DNA from: Thermoproteaceae archaeon
Lineage (GTDB): Archaea; Thermoproteota; Thermoprotei; Thermoproteales; Thermoproteaceae
Assembly: GCA_020833025.1 (NCBI GenBank)
Contig: JAJHRB010000006.1
Span: 1 to 36,768 of the forward strand
Length of the DNA: 36,768 nt
Direction of reading: 5' to 3'
The translations under genes and the position numbers were made by a program. The notes under the pieces were generated by a model that was not told the DNA's origin, made no database searches, and saw only the letters and a list, made by a program, of their open reading frames with translations. Below are positions 16,008-23,360 of this stretch, piece by piece (position 1 is the stretch's first letter; every line of letters starts with the position of its first letter).

Positions 16008-16714
16008 AGCCTCAACCCTCTCTCCACTACCCTCCCCACGACGATTATGCTCGGGCTCGGGAGGGGGCCCAGCCTCCCCAGAGTTGTTGTGAAGAATTCC
16101 TCGTCCTCGTAAAACGCAGACTTTACCACAGCGACAGGAGTGTCGCCGGGCAGGCCGCCTTCGATGAGCTCTCTCGCAATCTGCCCGGCGACCGACGCGC
16201 CCATGTACACTATTATTGTGTCAACTGCGCCTGCCAGCTTCTTGAAGTCCACCTGCCTCGCGCCCTTTCTCTGGTCCTCCCTCCCGGTGACCAGTGCAAC
16301 AGAGCTAGCCGTCCCTCTCACCACTGGCGGTATGTAGTACTTCGCCGGGGCCGCGAGGCCGCTGGTAACGCCGGGGACTATCTCGCACGGCACGCCCCTG
16401 GATATCAAGTACTCGCACTCCTCGAAGCCCCTGCCGAAGACCAGCGGGTCGCCTCCGTGCAGCCTCACGACGGTGTTAAGGCGGGACGCGTATTCATACA
16501 GCGCTCTGTTTATCTCCTCCTGAGAGGCGCCAATGCCGCCGGGCTGCTTGCCGACGTCAACTACGATAGCGCCCGGCCTCACGCGCCGGAGGAGCTCCCG
16601 CGGCACCAGCCTGTCGTGCAGTACGGCATCTGCTGACTCCAGGAGTCTCAAGCCCTTGACCGTGATAAGCTCGGGATCGCCGGGCCCCGCGCCCACAATG
16701 AAGACCCTGCCCAT
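15971..16714 (-). CDS. cobA: Uroporphyrinogen-III C-methyltransferase (SUMT)
   Basis: SAM-dependent bismethylation of uroporphyrinogen III to precorrin-2, the branch step to siroheme and the siroheme-dependent haem route. The 247-residue protein starts MGRVFIVGAGPGDPELIT (SAM-binding GAGPGDPEL). It then has ADAVLHDRLV, VDVGKQPGG, VVRLHGGDPLVFGRGFEE, the PGVTSGLAAPA motif, and YMG with a C-terminal PSIIVVGRVV, all diagnostic of the precorrin methylase family of SUMT type. The ATG is 36 nt downstream of the eL40 stop with no TATA box between, so it is probably co-transcribed with rpl40e. It overlaps hemD downstream. Confidence 0.94.
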   Translation of the reverse strand: MGRVFIVGAGPGDPELITVKGLRLLESADAVLHDRLVPRELLRRVRPGAIVVDVGKQPGGIGASQEEINRALYEYASRLNTVVRLHGGDPLVFGRGFEECEYLISRGVPCEIVPGVTSGLAAPAKYYIPPVVRGTASSVALVTGREDQRKGARQVDFKKLAGAVDTIIVYMGASVAGQIARELIEGGLPGDTPVAVVKSAFYEDEEFFTTTLGRLGPLPSPSIIVVGRVVERGLRLWRAALRLSSSG

Positions 16715-16750
16715 GCGGGCCGCTGCAGGCCCCCGGCGCCTGCCCCGCGC

Positions 16751-16912
16751 CTACTTTTTCTTGAATTTCTTCGGTCGCAAGTTCTTGCTGCGGCAGCGCC
16801 TGCACTTCTCGGCGTCAGGCGGGTTCCTGGCGCCGCACTTCCTGCATACTTTGTAGCCGAACTTGTGCCTTGTCACAATTTCCATCTTCTCGGGGTCAAG
16901 CGCCACTGGCAT
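16751..16912 (-). CDS. rpl40e: 50S ribosomal protein eL40
   Basis: A small zinc-ribbon ribosomal protein of 53 residues that starts [20 protein letters not shown]. It has CRKC (23-26) and CRRC (37-40) zinc ligands and the very basic tail [10 protein letters not shown]. Size and pattern match archaeal L40e. The ATG at 16910-16912 follows a strong TATA box. It appears to head an unusual transcript with cobA and hemD. It is divergent from acdA, with promoters about 30 nt apart. Confidence 0.93.
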   Translation of the reverse strand: MPVALDPEKMEIVTRHKFGYKVCRKCGARNPPDAEKCRRCRSKNLRPKKFKKK

Positions 16913-16934
16913 TGTTGAGCCCCGGCGGTCTGGG

Positions 16935-16944
16935 TATAAATTTT
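16935..16944 (-). promoter_or_regulatory. TATA box of rpl40e-cobA-hemD
   Basis: AAAATTTATA on the minus strand, centred 27 nt before the eL40 ATG. Probably the only promoter for cobA and hemD too. Confidence 0.65.
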
Positions 16945-16964
16945 CTTATACCGCTACATCGCGA

Positions 16965-16973
16965 ATTAAATAT
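16965..16973 (+). promoter_or_regulatory. TATA box of acdA
   Basis: ATTAAATAT centred about 29 nt before the ATG at 16998. It sets the start, since the frame is open further upstream. Confidence 0.6.
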
Positions 16974-16997
16974 TTCTGGCCGCCGGCAAGTGCTTGC

Positions 16998-18407
16998 ATG
17001 CTGAAAAAGCTGCTATACCCGTCAAGCGTTGCGGTAATTGGGGCGTCGCCAAAACCTGGCTCCGTGGGGTACGTGGTGCTGGAAAATCTGCTAAGCAGGT
17101 TTAAGGGCGCCGTCTACCCTGTCAACCCTAAGTACGACGAGGTGGAGCTGTGGGGGCGCAAGGTGAAATTCTTCAAGAGCGTTCTTGACGTGCAGGAGCC
17201 CGTTGACGTCGCGGTCATAGCCACCCCCGCCCCCACCGTGCCCAAGGTGCTGGACGAGGCTGGCCGCAAGGGCGTCGCCGCGGCGATAGTGCTAAGCGGG
17301 GGGTTCGCGGAGGCGGGAAACGCGGCGCTCGAGGAGCAGGTGGTGGCCGTTGCTAGGCAGTACGGAATTAAGGTGCTCGGGCCCAACTGCATAGGCCTCT
17401 TTAATGCATTTGCCGACTTCGACACGGTATTCCTATCCTCCGAGAGGGCGGGGAGGCCCCCTCGCGGGCCGCTGGCCCTTATAAGCCAGAGCGGCGCCGT
17501 GACCGCGGCCATCATGGACTGGGCGGCGCGGAGGGGGCTGGGCCTGGGCATTGTCGTGAGTTACGGCAACGAGGCCGGCGTGACAGTCACGGAGCTCGTC
17601 GAGGCCGTCACCGACGACAGTAACGTCCGCGTCGTAACGCTCTACCTCGAGGGGTTCAGATACCCCGGAGAGGCCAGAAAGCTCCTGGAGGTGGCGAGGA
17701 AGGTGGCAGCGCGCAAGCCGATAATTGCGTACAAGGCGGGCAGGGGCCGCACAGCCCAGCGCGCCGTCAAGAGCCACGTCGCCGCGATGGCCGGCTCCTA
17801 CGATATGTACCGCGGACTCTTCAGTCAGGCGGGGATTATAGAGGCATCGTCTGTCAGGGAGATGTTTGACATGGCAAAGGCTCTTGCAATGCAGCCCATC
17901 CCGCGCGGCAGTAGAGTGCTGGTGGTGACCGACAGCGGGGGCCTGGCAATTCAGGCCGTGGACGTGCTGGAGGAGCTCGGTCTCGAGATCCCCGAGCTGC
18001 CGGAGAGCATCGCAAGAGAGCTAAAACGCGAGCTTCTGCCCTTCGCCACGGTGTCGAATCCCGTCGATCTGACCGGCAGCGCGACAGACGAGCACTACAA
18101 GATCGTGCTCGACGCGCTGCTCCCAACCGCATTCTTTGACATGGCGCTGGTGATAACGCTAGTGCAGGTGCCCGGCCTCACACACAATCTTGCCGACTAT
18201 ATAACTGCCGCGAGGAGGTACGGGAAGCCGATAGCTGTCGTGAACTTCGGCGGCAGCGAGTTCGTCATAAAGTTCGAGCGCGCGCTGGAGGACAACGGGA
18301 TACCGGTGTACCCGACTCCCGAGAGGGCAGCAAAGGCGCTGTGGGCGCTCTATAGGTACGGAGAGGTCAGGAGGAAAATTGCAATAGCAGAGGCCGCGGC
18401 GGCATAA
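16998..18407 (+). CDS. acdA: ADP-forming acyl-CoA synthetase (acetate-CoA ligase), alpha subunit
   Basis: Converts acetyl-CoA (or related acyl-CoA), ADP and Pi into the acid and ATP; the main substrate-level phosphorylation step of peptide- and sugar-fermenting archaea. The 469-residue protein begins MLKKLLYPSSVAVIGASPKP with a CoA-binding Rossmann domain (SVGYVVLENL; YPVNPKYDEV). It has the central LISQSGAVTAAIMDWAA ligase domain, the catalytic histidine segment KSHVAAMAGSYD, and a second CoA-ligase-like domain. The ATG at 16998 is taken over the longer frame because a TATA box lies just upstream of it. The beta subunit follows 47 nt later. Confidence 0.92.
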   Translation: MLKKLLYPSSVAVIGASPKPGSVGYVVLENLLSRFKGAVYPVNPKYDEVELWGRKVKFFKSVLDVQEPVDVAVIATPAPTVPKVLDEAGRKGVAAAIVLSGGFAEAGNAALEEQVVAVARQYGIKVLGPNCIGLFNAFADFDTVFLSSERAGRPPRGPLALISQSGAVTAAIMDWAARRGLGLGIVVSYGNEAGVTVTELVEAVTDDSNVRVVTLYLEGFRYPGEARKLLEVARKVAARKPIIAYKAGRGRTAQRAVKSHVAAMAGSYDMYRGLFSQAGIIEASSVREMFDMAKALAMQPIPRGSRVLVVTDSGGLAIQAVDVLEELGLEIPELPESIARELKRELLPFATVSNPVDLTGSATDEHYKIVLDALLPTAFFDMALVITLVQVPGLTHNLADYITAARRYGKPIAVVNFGGSEFVIKFERALEDNGIPVYPTPERAAKALWALYRYGEVRRKIAIAEAAAA

Positions 18408-18425
18408 CGCGCGCTCGTGAATACG

Positions 18426-18434
18426 CTATAAATA
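18426..18434 (+). promoter_or_regulatory. TATA box of acdB
   Basis: CTATAAATA centred about 25 nt before the GTG at 18455. The beta subunit can be transcribed on its own. Confidence 0.65.
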
Positions 18435-18454
18435 GTCGGCGGGCCCCCGCCGCC

Positions 18455-19156
18455 GTGACCCACCAGATTGTGGCGAGGGCTGTTGCGGACGGGCGCAGCA
18501 AGCTCCGCGAGGACGAGGCGCTAGCGCTCCTGAGGGCGTACGGAATACCGGTACCGGATTTCACGATCGCCGAGAGCGAGGAGGGCGCCGTCAAGGCAGC
18601 CGACCAGATAGGCTATCCGGTCGCCGTGAAGGTAATATCGCCGCAGATAGTTCACAAGACCGACGTGGGCGGGGTGGTTCTAAACGTCGCTGACGCGCAG
18701 GGAGTTAGGGAGGCCTTCAGAAGACTGCTGGAAGGCGTGAAAACGAAAGCGCCGTACGCGGACGTGGAGGGAGTGCTCGTGCAGAAGATGGTGCCCAGGG
18801 GCGTGGAGCTAATAATCGGCGCGGTCTACGACGAGATTTTCGGGCACTTAATTGCATTCGGGCTCGGCGGGATTTACACTGAGCTGCTTAGAGACTTCAC
18901 TATGCGCGTCGCCCCAATTGACGAGCACGATGCGTGGGAGATGGTGCGCGAAGTGCGCGCGTATCGCCTCCTCACGGGCTTTCGCGGGATGCCCCCGCGC
19001 GACATAGATGCTATTGTGGACGTGCTGATTAAGTTCTCGCGGCTAGTAACGGAGAACCCGGAGATACGGGAGGCAGACTTGAACCCCGTCATCGCGCTCG
19101 AGGAGGGAAGGGGGGCCTACGTCGTTGATGCGAGGTTTATACTTCGCCCGTCCTGA
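18455..19156 (+). CDS. acdB: ADP-forming acyl-CoA synthetase, beta subunit (ATP-grasp)
   Basis: Nucleotide-binding partner of acdA. The 233-residue ATP-grasp protein has LREDEALALLRAYGIPVPDF, the lysine strand YPVAVKVISPQIVHKTDVGGV, LVQKMVPRGVELIIGAVYD, IAFGLGGIYTELLRDFTMRV and the C-terminal EADLNPVIAL. These are diagnostic of the beta chain and give the usual length (about 230). The GTG start is supported by a TATA box at the correct distance. Confidence 0.93.
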   Translation: MTHQIVARAVADGRSKLREDEALALLRAYGIPVPDFTIAESEEGAVKAADQIGYPVAVKVISPQIVHKTDVGGVVLNVADAQGVREAFRRLLEGVKTKAPYADVEGVLVQKMVPRGVELIIGAVYDEIFGHLIAFGLGGIYTELLRDFTMRVAPIDEHDAWEMVREVRAYRLLTGFRGMPPRDIDAIVDVLIKFSRLVTENPEIREADLNPVIALEEGRGAYVVDARFILRPS

Positions 19157-19255
19157 TCTCTGGCGCCCCGCGCGGCACGGCTCGGCTCACCGCCGAGAGG
19201 GATCTGTCGCATACTATCCTTTTCTGCGGTGGGGAGCCCTGGCAGAACTTAAAGG

Positions 19256-19341
19256 TGGTGGGCCCGGGGGGATTTGAACCCCCGACGTCCGCCCGCGCAG
19301 CGGCCTACGGGTCTGGAGCCACGACGCCCCGCGGCAGGCCC
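19256..19341 (-). tRNA. tRNA-Trp(CCA)-like gene with aberrant 5' half
   Basis: The 3' half is a normal tRNA: loop CTCCAGA (anticodon CCA), stem strand CCCGT, variable loop AGGTC, T arm GGGGG-TTCAAAT-CCCCC, acceptor CGGGCCC, A73 and encoded CCA. To get this, an 18-nt intron at 19287-19304 (position 45/46) is removed. It forms a perfect bulge-helix-bulge: CCGT:GCGG, bulges AG^G and AC^G, inner CCGC-TGC-GCGG. The first seven nt, GGGCCTG, pair with the acceptor 3' strand. But only 16 nt separate them from the anticodon loop, with no U8, A14, GG18-19 or D arm. Either this is a decayed or fused copy, the 3' half of a split tRNA, or a highly reduced tRNA. A TATA box lies about 27 nt upstream. Confidence 0.6.
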
Positions 19342-19363
19342 GCTTCTTTTCATTTGCTGCTGC

Positions 19364-19373
19364 AATTTTATGC
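19364..19373 (-). promoter_or_regulatory. TATA box of the tRNA-Trp-like gene
   Basis: GCATAAAATT on the minus strand, about 27 nt before the first base that pairs with the acceptor. It suggests the aberrant tRNA gene is still transcribed from 19341-19343. Confidence 0.5.
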
Positions 19374-19413
19374 TTTTCGCCGCTCGCGCGAGAGAAGTCT
19401 GCCGGGCAGGGAG

Positions 19414-19463
19414 TCGGCCAGCCAGCCGTCATGCGTCCGCCGCGAGCTGCAGCACCACCAGCC
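19414..19463 (-). ncRNA. Degenerate C/D-sRNA-like copy (partner of 20853-20907)
   Basis: Shares a 37-nt block (19427-19463) with 20871-20907, one mismatch. In minus orientation it reads as weak box C GTGGTGC, a 12-nt guide, D' CGGA, C' ATGACGG, then only 8 nt to a weak D-like CCGA. Box C and D are poorer than in the second copy, so it may be decayed. It lies in the gap before asd. Confidence 0.3.
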
Positions 19464-19570
19464 GCCCCTCTGGCAGAAATCTGAAAAAGAACGCGAGAAA
19501 AAACATAAAAAGAATAGAAAGAGGGTGGGGTGGAGCATAATGCATATGTGCGCGCCAGCACACGAGCTGC

Positions 19571-20587
19571 ATGGACCGCCTGAAGGTGTATATTCTCGGT
19601 GCAACGGGCCTCGTGGGCCAGAGGTACGTCCAGCTGCTGGCGAGACACCCGTGGTTTGAGATCGCTGGCATGGCGGCATCCGAGAGGAGCGCGGGCAAGA
19701 CGCTCCTCCAGGCCGGCTGGATTCTGGAAGAGCCGCCCCCGCCGGAGATAGCCGAGATGGGAATAGAGAAGCTTGACGTGGACAGGGTGCCGCGCGTCGA
19801 CTTTATATTCTCGGCGCTCCCGAGCGAGGTCGCCGCCAGAGTTGAGCCTCAGCTGGCGGCGCGGGGGCATACAGTGCTCTCAAATGCCAGCAACATGAGG
19901 CTCGACCCCGACGTTCCGCTGGTAGTGCCCGAGATAAACCCCGAGGATCTAAAACTGCTTGAGAGACAGAGAGCAGAGAGGGGGTGGAGCGGCGGCGTGG
20001 TCAAGAAGCCGAACTGCACCACCACTATACTGAACCTCTCGCTGAAGCCCATTCTCGACGAGTGGGGCATAGAGAGAATTCACGTCGTCACAATGCAAGC
20101 CCTCAGCGGGGCCGGATACCGCGGAGTGCCCAGTGTCGCGATAATTGACAACGCAATTCCATACATCAAGGGCGAGGAGGAGAAAGTGGTGCTCGAGACG
20201 AGGAGGGTCCTCAAGGCGGATTTCGAGATTTACGTCACGACGACGCGCGTCCCGGTGCTCGACGGCCACCTGGAGGCTGTTTACGTGGACACGAAGAAAG
20301 ACTTTGACGTCAGTGCCGTCGTGAGCGCGCTCTCGAGGTTTAAGGGACTCCCGCAGGAGCTTAAATTGCCGTCGGCGCCGGAGAGACCTATAGAGGTCAG
20401 GAGCGAGATAGACAGGCCCCAGCCGAGACTCGATAGGTGGGCCGGCAGAGGCATGGCGGTGGTCGTTGGCAGAGTGAGAAAGCTGGCGCCGAGAAAGCTC
20501 GCGTTTGTCGTGTTGGGACACAATACAGTAAGGGGAGCGGCTGGTAACTCGATCCTGGCGGCAGAGTTGATGGTGAAGATGAAGTAG
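19571..20587 (+). CDS. asd: Aspartate-semialdehyde dehydrogenase
   Basis: Reduces aspartyl phosphate to aspartate semialdehyde for Thr, Met, Lys and Ile synthesis. The 338-residue protein starts [20 protein letters not shown] (NADP-binding Rossmann). It has [38 protein letters not shown], the catalytic cysteine in [14 protein letters not shown], and [13 protein letters not shown] and [14 protein letters not shown] near the end. This is the archaeal/fungal subfamily, which also contains malonyl-CoA reductases of some Crenarchaeota; the neighbouring thrB in the window favours the amino-acid role. The ATG at 19571 has only a weak AT-rich element (CATATG near 19545) at -26. Confidence 0.92.
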   Translation: MDRLKVYILGATGLVGQRYVQLLARHPWFEIAGMAASERSAGKTLLQAGWILEEPPPPEIAEMGIEKLDVDRVPRVDFIFSALPSEVAARVEPQLAARGHTVLSNASNMRLDPDVPLVVPEINPEDLKLLERQRAERGWSGGVVKKPNCTTTILNLSLKPILDEWGIERIHVVTMQALSGAGYRGVPSVAIIDNAIPYIKGEEEKVVLETRRVLKADFEIYVTTTRVPVLDGHLEAVYVDTKKDFDVSAVVSALSRFKGLPQELKLPSAPERPIEVRSEIDRPQPRLDRWAGRGMAVVVGRVRKLAPRKLAFVVLGHNTVRGAAGNSILAAELMVKMK

Positions 20588-20590
20588 CCC

Positions 20591-20675
20591 TGCAGTCCCT
20601 CCTCTGAGATTTGTATTTCCGCGAGCTGTCTCCCGCGCCCTGTCGGCACGTAGTTTTCAATCCCTCCTGAGATCC
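20591..20675. repeat. Two CRISPR-repeat-like fragments
   Basis: 20591-20613 contains CAGTCCCTCCTCTGAGATTT and 20653-20675 contains TTTCAATCCCTCCTGAGATC. They share CA(G/A)TCCCTCC...TGAGAT and are about 62-65 nt apart, the period of one repeat plus spacer. Both resemble the Thermoproteaceae CRISPR repeat beginning CTTTCAATCC and ending GAGATTC (from memory). Probably a decayed array; no cas gene is nearby. Confidence 0.35.
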
Positions 20676-20852
20676 GCCCCCTGGCGCTTCCCACTCGCGC
20701 CTTTAAACTCCAGCCCGAGCTCTGACGCTTGCAAAGATATGCGCGGGGTCGGATCAAGGCATTCTTGATATTAAACAAGGGAAATGACTGGAAGAAAGAC
20801 CGGCAAGACTGCTGCGAGACAGATTCTGGGTCGGCGGGTGGGGCGCGAGACG

Positions 20853-20907
20853 TCAGCCAGTATGCCCTGTCGTCATGCGTCCGCCGCGAGCTGCAGCATC
20901 ACCAGCC
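20853..20907 (-). ncRNA. Candidate box C/D sRNA
   Basis: In the asd-nadM gap, minus strand. Box C-like GTGATGC (20896-20902), 12-nt guide (20884-20895), D'-like CGGA (20880-20883), 3-nt spacer, C'-like ATGACGA (20870-20876), 13-nt guide (20857-20869) and box D CTGA (20853-20856). Spacing matches archaeal C/D sRNAs almost exactly, although C and D' deviate from consensus. A TATA-like CTTAAATGG lies at about 20925-20935 in the right place. The same guide region is duplicated at 19427-19463. Confidence 0.45.
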
Positions 20908-20979
20908 TGCAGTGCTCCTGCACCATTTAAGCCATTTACGGGCAGAAGCCTGCCTCTCGCGGCGGGGGCGCCGATCAGC

Positions 20980-20987
20980 ATTAATCA
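20980..20987 (+). promoter_or_regulatory. TATA box of nadM
   Basis: ATTAATCA centred about 27 nt before the GTG at 21011. Confidence 0.5.
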
Positions 20988-21010
20988 AGCACTACTGCTC
21001 CTGACTCTCC

Positions 21011-21559
21011 GTGAGTGGGGAGGCAAGAGCGCTGTTCATCGGGCGCTTCCAGCCACTTCACTGGGGTCACGTGAAGGTGGTCGAGTGGCTGCTCTCTCAA
21101 CACGACGAGGTTGTGGTGGCCATAGGCTCTGCCGACAGGGCACTAACTTTTGAGAATCCCTTCACGCCGGGAGAGCGCGTGGAGATGTTCTTGCGACACT
21201 TCGGCCGGAATTGCCGCCTGGTGTACTGCACCGTTCCGGACACGGGCAGCTCCGCGAGTCTCTGGGGTGCGTACTTACGGCACTGGTGCCCGCGGCACCA
21301 CGCGATTTACTCGAACAATCCCTGGGTCGCCGCGGCGCTCTCCTACTGGGGCGTGAAAGTGAGGGGCCACCCGCAGTTCGGGAGTTACTCCGCAACTACA
21401 GTGCGGCTGCTGATGGCGAGGGGCGACGAGAGGTGGAGAGAGCTCGTGCCGTCTGCCGTTGCGGCGTACATAGAGGAGATACATGGCGTCGAGAGAATGC
21501 GTGCGCTCTATGCCACGGAGGGCTCTGGGCTCAGTGACTCCCGCGGCACGCTTTTATAA
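21011..21559 (+). CDS. nadM: Nicotinamide-nucleotide adenylyltransferase
   Basis: Joins NMN and ATP to NAD+ and PPi in the last step of NAD synthesis. The 182-residue protein has the nucleotidyltransferase signature [17 protein letters not shown] near the N-terminus (GRFQPxHxGH), the [26 protein letters not shown] segment, and the C-terminal [11 protein letters not shown] (ISATxxR motif). These are typical of archaeal NadM, which averages about 170-185 residues. GTG start at TATA distance. Its last codons overlap the TATA box of rpo12, which begins 19 nt after its stop. Confidence 0.92.
   Translation: MSGEARALFIGRFQPLHWGHVKVVEWLLSQHDEVVVAIGSADRALTFENPFTPGERVEMFLRHFGRNCRLVYCTVPDTGSSASLWGAYLRHWCPRHHAIYSNNPWVAAALSYWGVKVRGHPQFGSYSATTVRLLMARGDERWRELVPSAVAAYIEEIHGVERMRALYATEGSGLSDSRGTLL
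21552..21559 (+). promoter_or_regulatory. TATA box of rpo12
   Basis: TTTTATAA, embedded in the nadM stop region, centred 23-24 nt before the GTG at 21579. Confidence 0.6.
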
Positions 21560-21578
21560 CCGGGCGGTTTGCGCGCGC

Positions 21579-21737
21579 GTGGGCGAGGAGAGAAAGATCT
21601 ACACGTGCATGAGGTGCGGCAAGACTTTCTCGAAACCTGAAATGGAAATACTTCCTGGCATCAGGTGCCCGTACTGTAACTTCAAAATTATCATGAAGGT
21701 CAGGAGTCCGGCTGTCAAGAGGGTACAGGCAATTTGA
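21579..21737 (+). CDS. rpo12: DNA-directed RNA polymerase subunit Rpo12 (RpoP)
   Basis: Small zinc-binding polymerase subunit homologous to eukaryotic Rpb12. The 52-residue protein has [10 protein letters not shown] (C10, C13), the highly conserved [14 protein letters not shown] (C30, C33) and the tail [11 protein letters not shown]. The GTG at 21579 is supported by a TATA box at -24; the frame extends further upstream, but only through nadM sequence. Confidence 0.95.
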   Translation: MGEERKIYTCMRCGKTFSKPEMEILPGIRCPYCNFKIIMKVRSPAVKRVQAI

Positions 21738-21759
21738 GGTGTCGCTGTAGAGCCCCTGC

Positions 21760-21783
21760 CTTTCAATCCTTCTTTCAAGACTC
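21760..21783 (+). repeat. Solitary degenerate CRISPR-like repeat
   Basis: A 24-nt segment starting CTTTCAATCCTTC and ending AAGACTC. It matches the Thermoproteaceae 24-nt CRISPR repeat (as I recall it) at about 19 of 24 positions, including the first eleven. It sits alone in the gap between rpo12 and fau-1; no spacer-repeat series follows. Confidence 0.35.
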
Positions 21784-21941
21784 CTGGTTCTTTTTGACGC
21801 CTTTCTCCGCGCCCTTTCAGGTGCCTGCCCTGACTGCAGGATTGCGCCTCGGCAAACTCGCCCGGCGCTGCGCGCTGCCCGGCATTGCGCGAGTCCGGCA
21901 GGCCGCGCCAGGTGCCAGATGCCCGGCGTTATGGGCACTGC

Positions 21942-21949
21942 TTATAAAC
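21942..21949 (+). promoter_or_regulatory. TATA box of fau-1
   Basis: TTATAAAC centred about 23 nt before the GTG at 21968. It rules out the much longer frame from 21734, whose first 78 codons are non-coding. Confidence 0.65.
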
Positions 21950-21967
21950 CGCCGCGCGCGCGCGTCA

Positions 21968-23332
21968 GTGTACAAGGTGCGCATTCGCGGCATCTTCGCC
22001 ACAGCGCTTACGAAGCTCGCTCTTGACTGGGGCTTTAAGATCGTCCAGCCAACAGCGCAAGTACTGAGCCGGTTCGGCTTAGAGCCGGACTACTCGCCGC
22101 CAGACTTGACGGTGAAGGATCACGAGTCAAAAAGCGGCGTGGTACTGGTGGGCGAGTGCGGCGCAGTGGAGCTCTTTCTCGAGAGACTGAGGGAGCGCGC
22201 CGACGCAATTGTGACCAGAGCCGCCGCTAGGTATCACGAGGTCTTCGTTGGGAGTGCAGTTAGAGAGGGCAGAGTTGAGGCGCCGGACAAAATCACGCTG
22301 AGAGTGCCCGGGAATTATGTCGTGCAGCCAGGGAGCGTCGGGATATTTACTGTGGTCAAACCGCCAGTGGGGCCTTTGGAGGGAGTGGCCGTGCCAGAAA
22401 TAATAGTTGAGGGAAATCTTGTCGAACTCAACACCACGGGGAGAGTTACCTTCAGCGCGCACATACCGGAGCACGAGAGGCTGAGGCTCAGAATTCTGGC
22501 AGGGACGCGCCTGAGGAATTACGCGAACATGGGCCTCCACTTTAAGTCGTCTGCCCGCTACGCGGACGACGAGTCGATAGCCAGAGAGGCAGAACAGCTC
22601 TACCAGGAGATGTTAAGGATTTCGCAAGGAGGCCCCCCGGGGACAGTGTTGAGGCACGGCAAGTGCGTTGCGCTTGCGCTGTTCGACAAGTACTCAAAAG
22701 AGAGGCTCGACGAGGCTAGGGCAGCTGTAGTAGTAACAATCCGCGGCCATCACGCGCTCAGGGCGCAGGAGCTCGGCGAGTGTCTGGACATTCTCGATCA
22801 CGCCGCGGTCTCTACTGACATCTACGACAGAGTTGCCGAGTACCTCGCGCGCGGGGACGTCACAATATATCACATCAAGCCGTGGGGCGAGGTAATAAAG
22901 ATGGGCGGACGGGCTATTAAAAGGGCAGGAGACGTCCTGGTAGTAAGGCGGGCGCTAAAGCCGGGCGGCACGCTGGACGGTCTCGGCATAAAGATTGAGA
23001 GAGGGTTTTACGCCCTCACTTGTATTCCTAAAAATGCAAACTACATCGTGCACAGTTACTACACGGCAGAGGGCAAGAATGTAGGAACGTATGTCAATCT
23101 GAATACGACGCCGGAGTGGGGGCGCTACATAATTTACATCGATCTCCTCGCCGATAAAGTTTACGGCGAGAGTGGGGCTGAGATGGTGCTTGACACGCAA
23201 GAGCTCAGCAAGCACGTCGACGTGCTCCCCGAGAGACTTAGAGATCCGTTGCGGTTTGCACCCCTGCGGAGAGTCCTCTGCACGGAGAATGGGCTTGTCG
23301 AGGCGCCTCCCGCGCAGGGCGCGGGAGGCTGA
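21968..23332 (+). CDS. FAU-1/AU-1-type ribonuclease (RNase E/G-like, DUF402)
   Basis: RNA-binding endoribonuclease of the archaeal FAU-1 group; characterised members cut AU-rich RNA and are linked to rRNA maturation. The 454-residue protein begins VYKVRIRGIFATALTKLALDWGF, continues with IVQPTAQVLSRFGLEPDY and PDLTVKDHESKSGVVLVGEC, and has a C-terminal DUF402 core: VVRRALKPGGTLDGLGIKIE, FYALTCIPKNANYIVHSYYT, VYVNLNTTPEWG-type and YIDLLADKVYG. Length is close to the 450-470 usual. The start is set by a TATA box. Confidence 0.88.
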   Translation: MYKVRIRGIFATALTKLALDWGFKIVQPTAQVLSRFGLEPDYSPPDLTVKDHESKSGVVLVGECGAVELFLERLRERADAIVTRAAARYHEVFVGSAVREGRVEAPDKITLRVPGNYVVQPGSVGIFTVVKPPVGPLEGVAVPEIIVEGNLVELNTTGRVTFSAHIPEHERLRLRILAGTRLRNYANMGLHFKSSARYADDESIAREAEQLYQEMLRISQGGPPGTVLRHGKCVALALFDKYSKERLDEARAAVVVTIRGHHALRAQELGECLDILDHAAVSTDIYDRVAEYLARGDVTIYHIKPWGEVIKMGGRAIKRAGDVLVVRRALKPGGTLDGLGIKIERGFYALTCIPKNANYIVHSYYTAEGKNVGTYVNLNTTPEWGRYIIYIDLLADKVYGESGAEMVLDTQELSKHVDVLPERLRDPLRFAPLRRVLCTENGLVEAPPAQGAGG

Positions 23333-23360
23333 GCGGGAGCGCGGGGCAGTACCGGCGCGG

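Noticed and set aside
19470-19500. CAGAAATCTGAAAAAG as a CRISPR repeat fragment
   Set aside because: Only a short AT-rich match to another Pyrobaculum-type repeat; within chance.
19255-19659. Plus-strand ORF beginning VGPGGFEPPTS
   Set aside because: It is the reverse complement of a tRNA T arm, a common false ORF.
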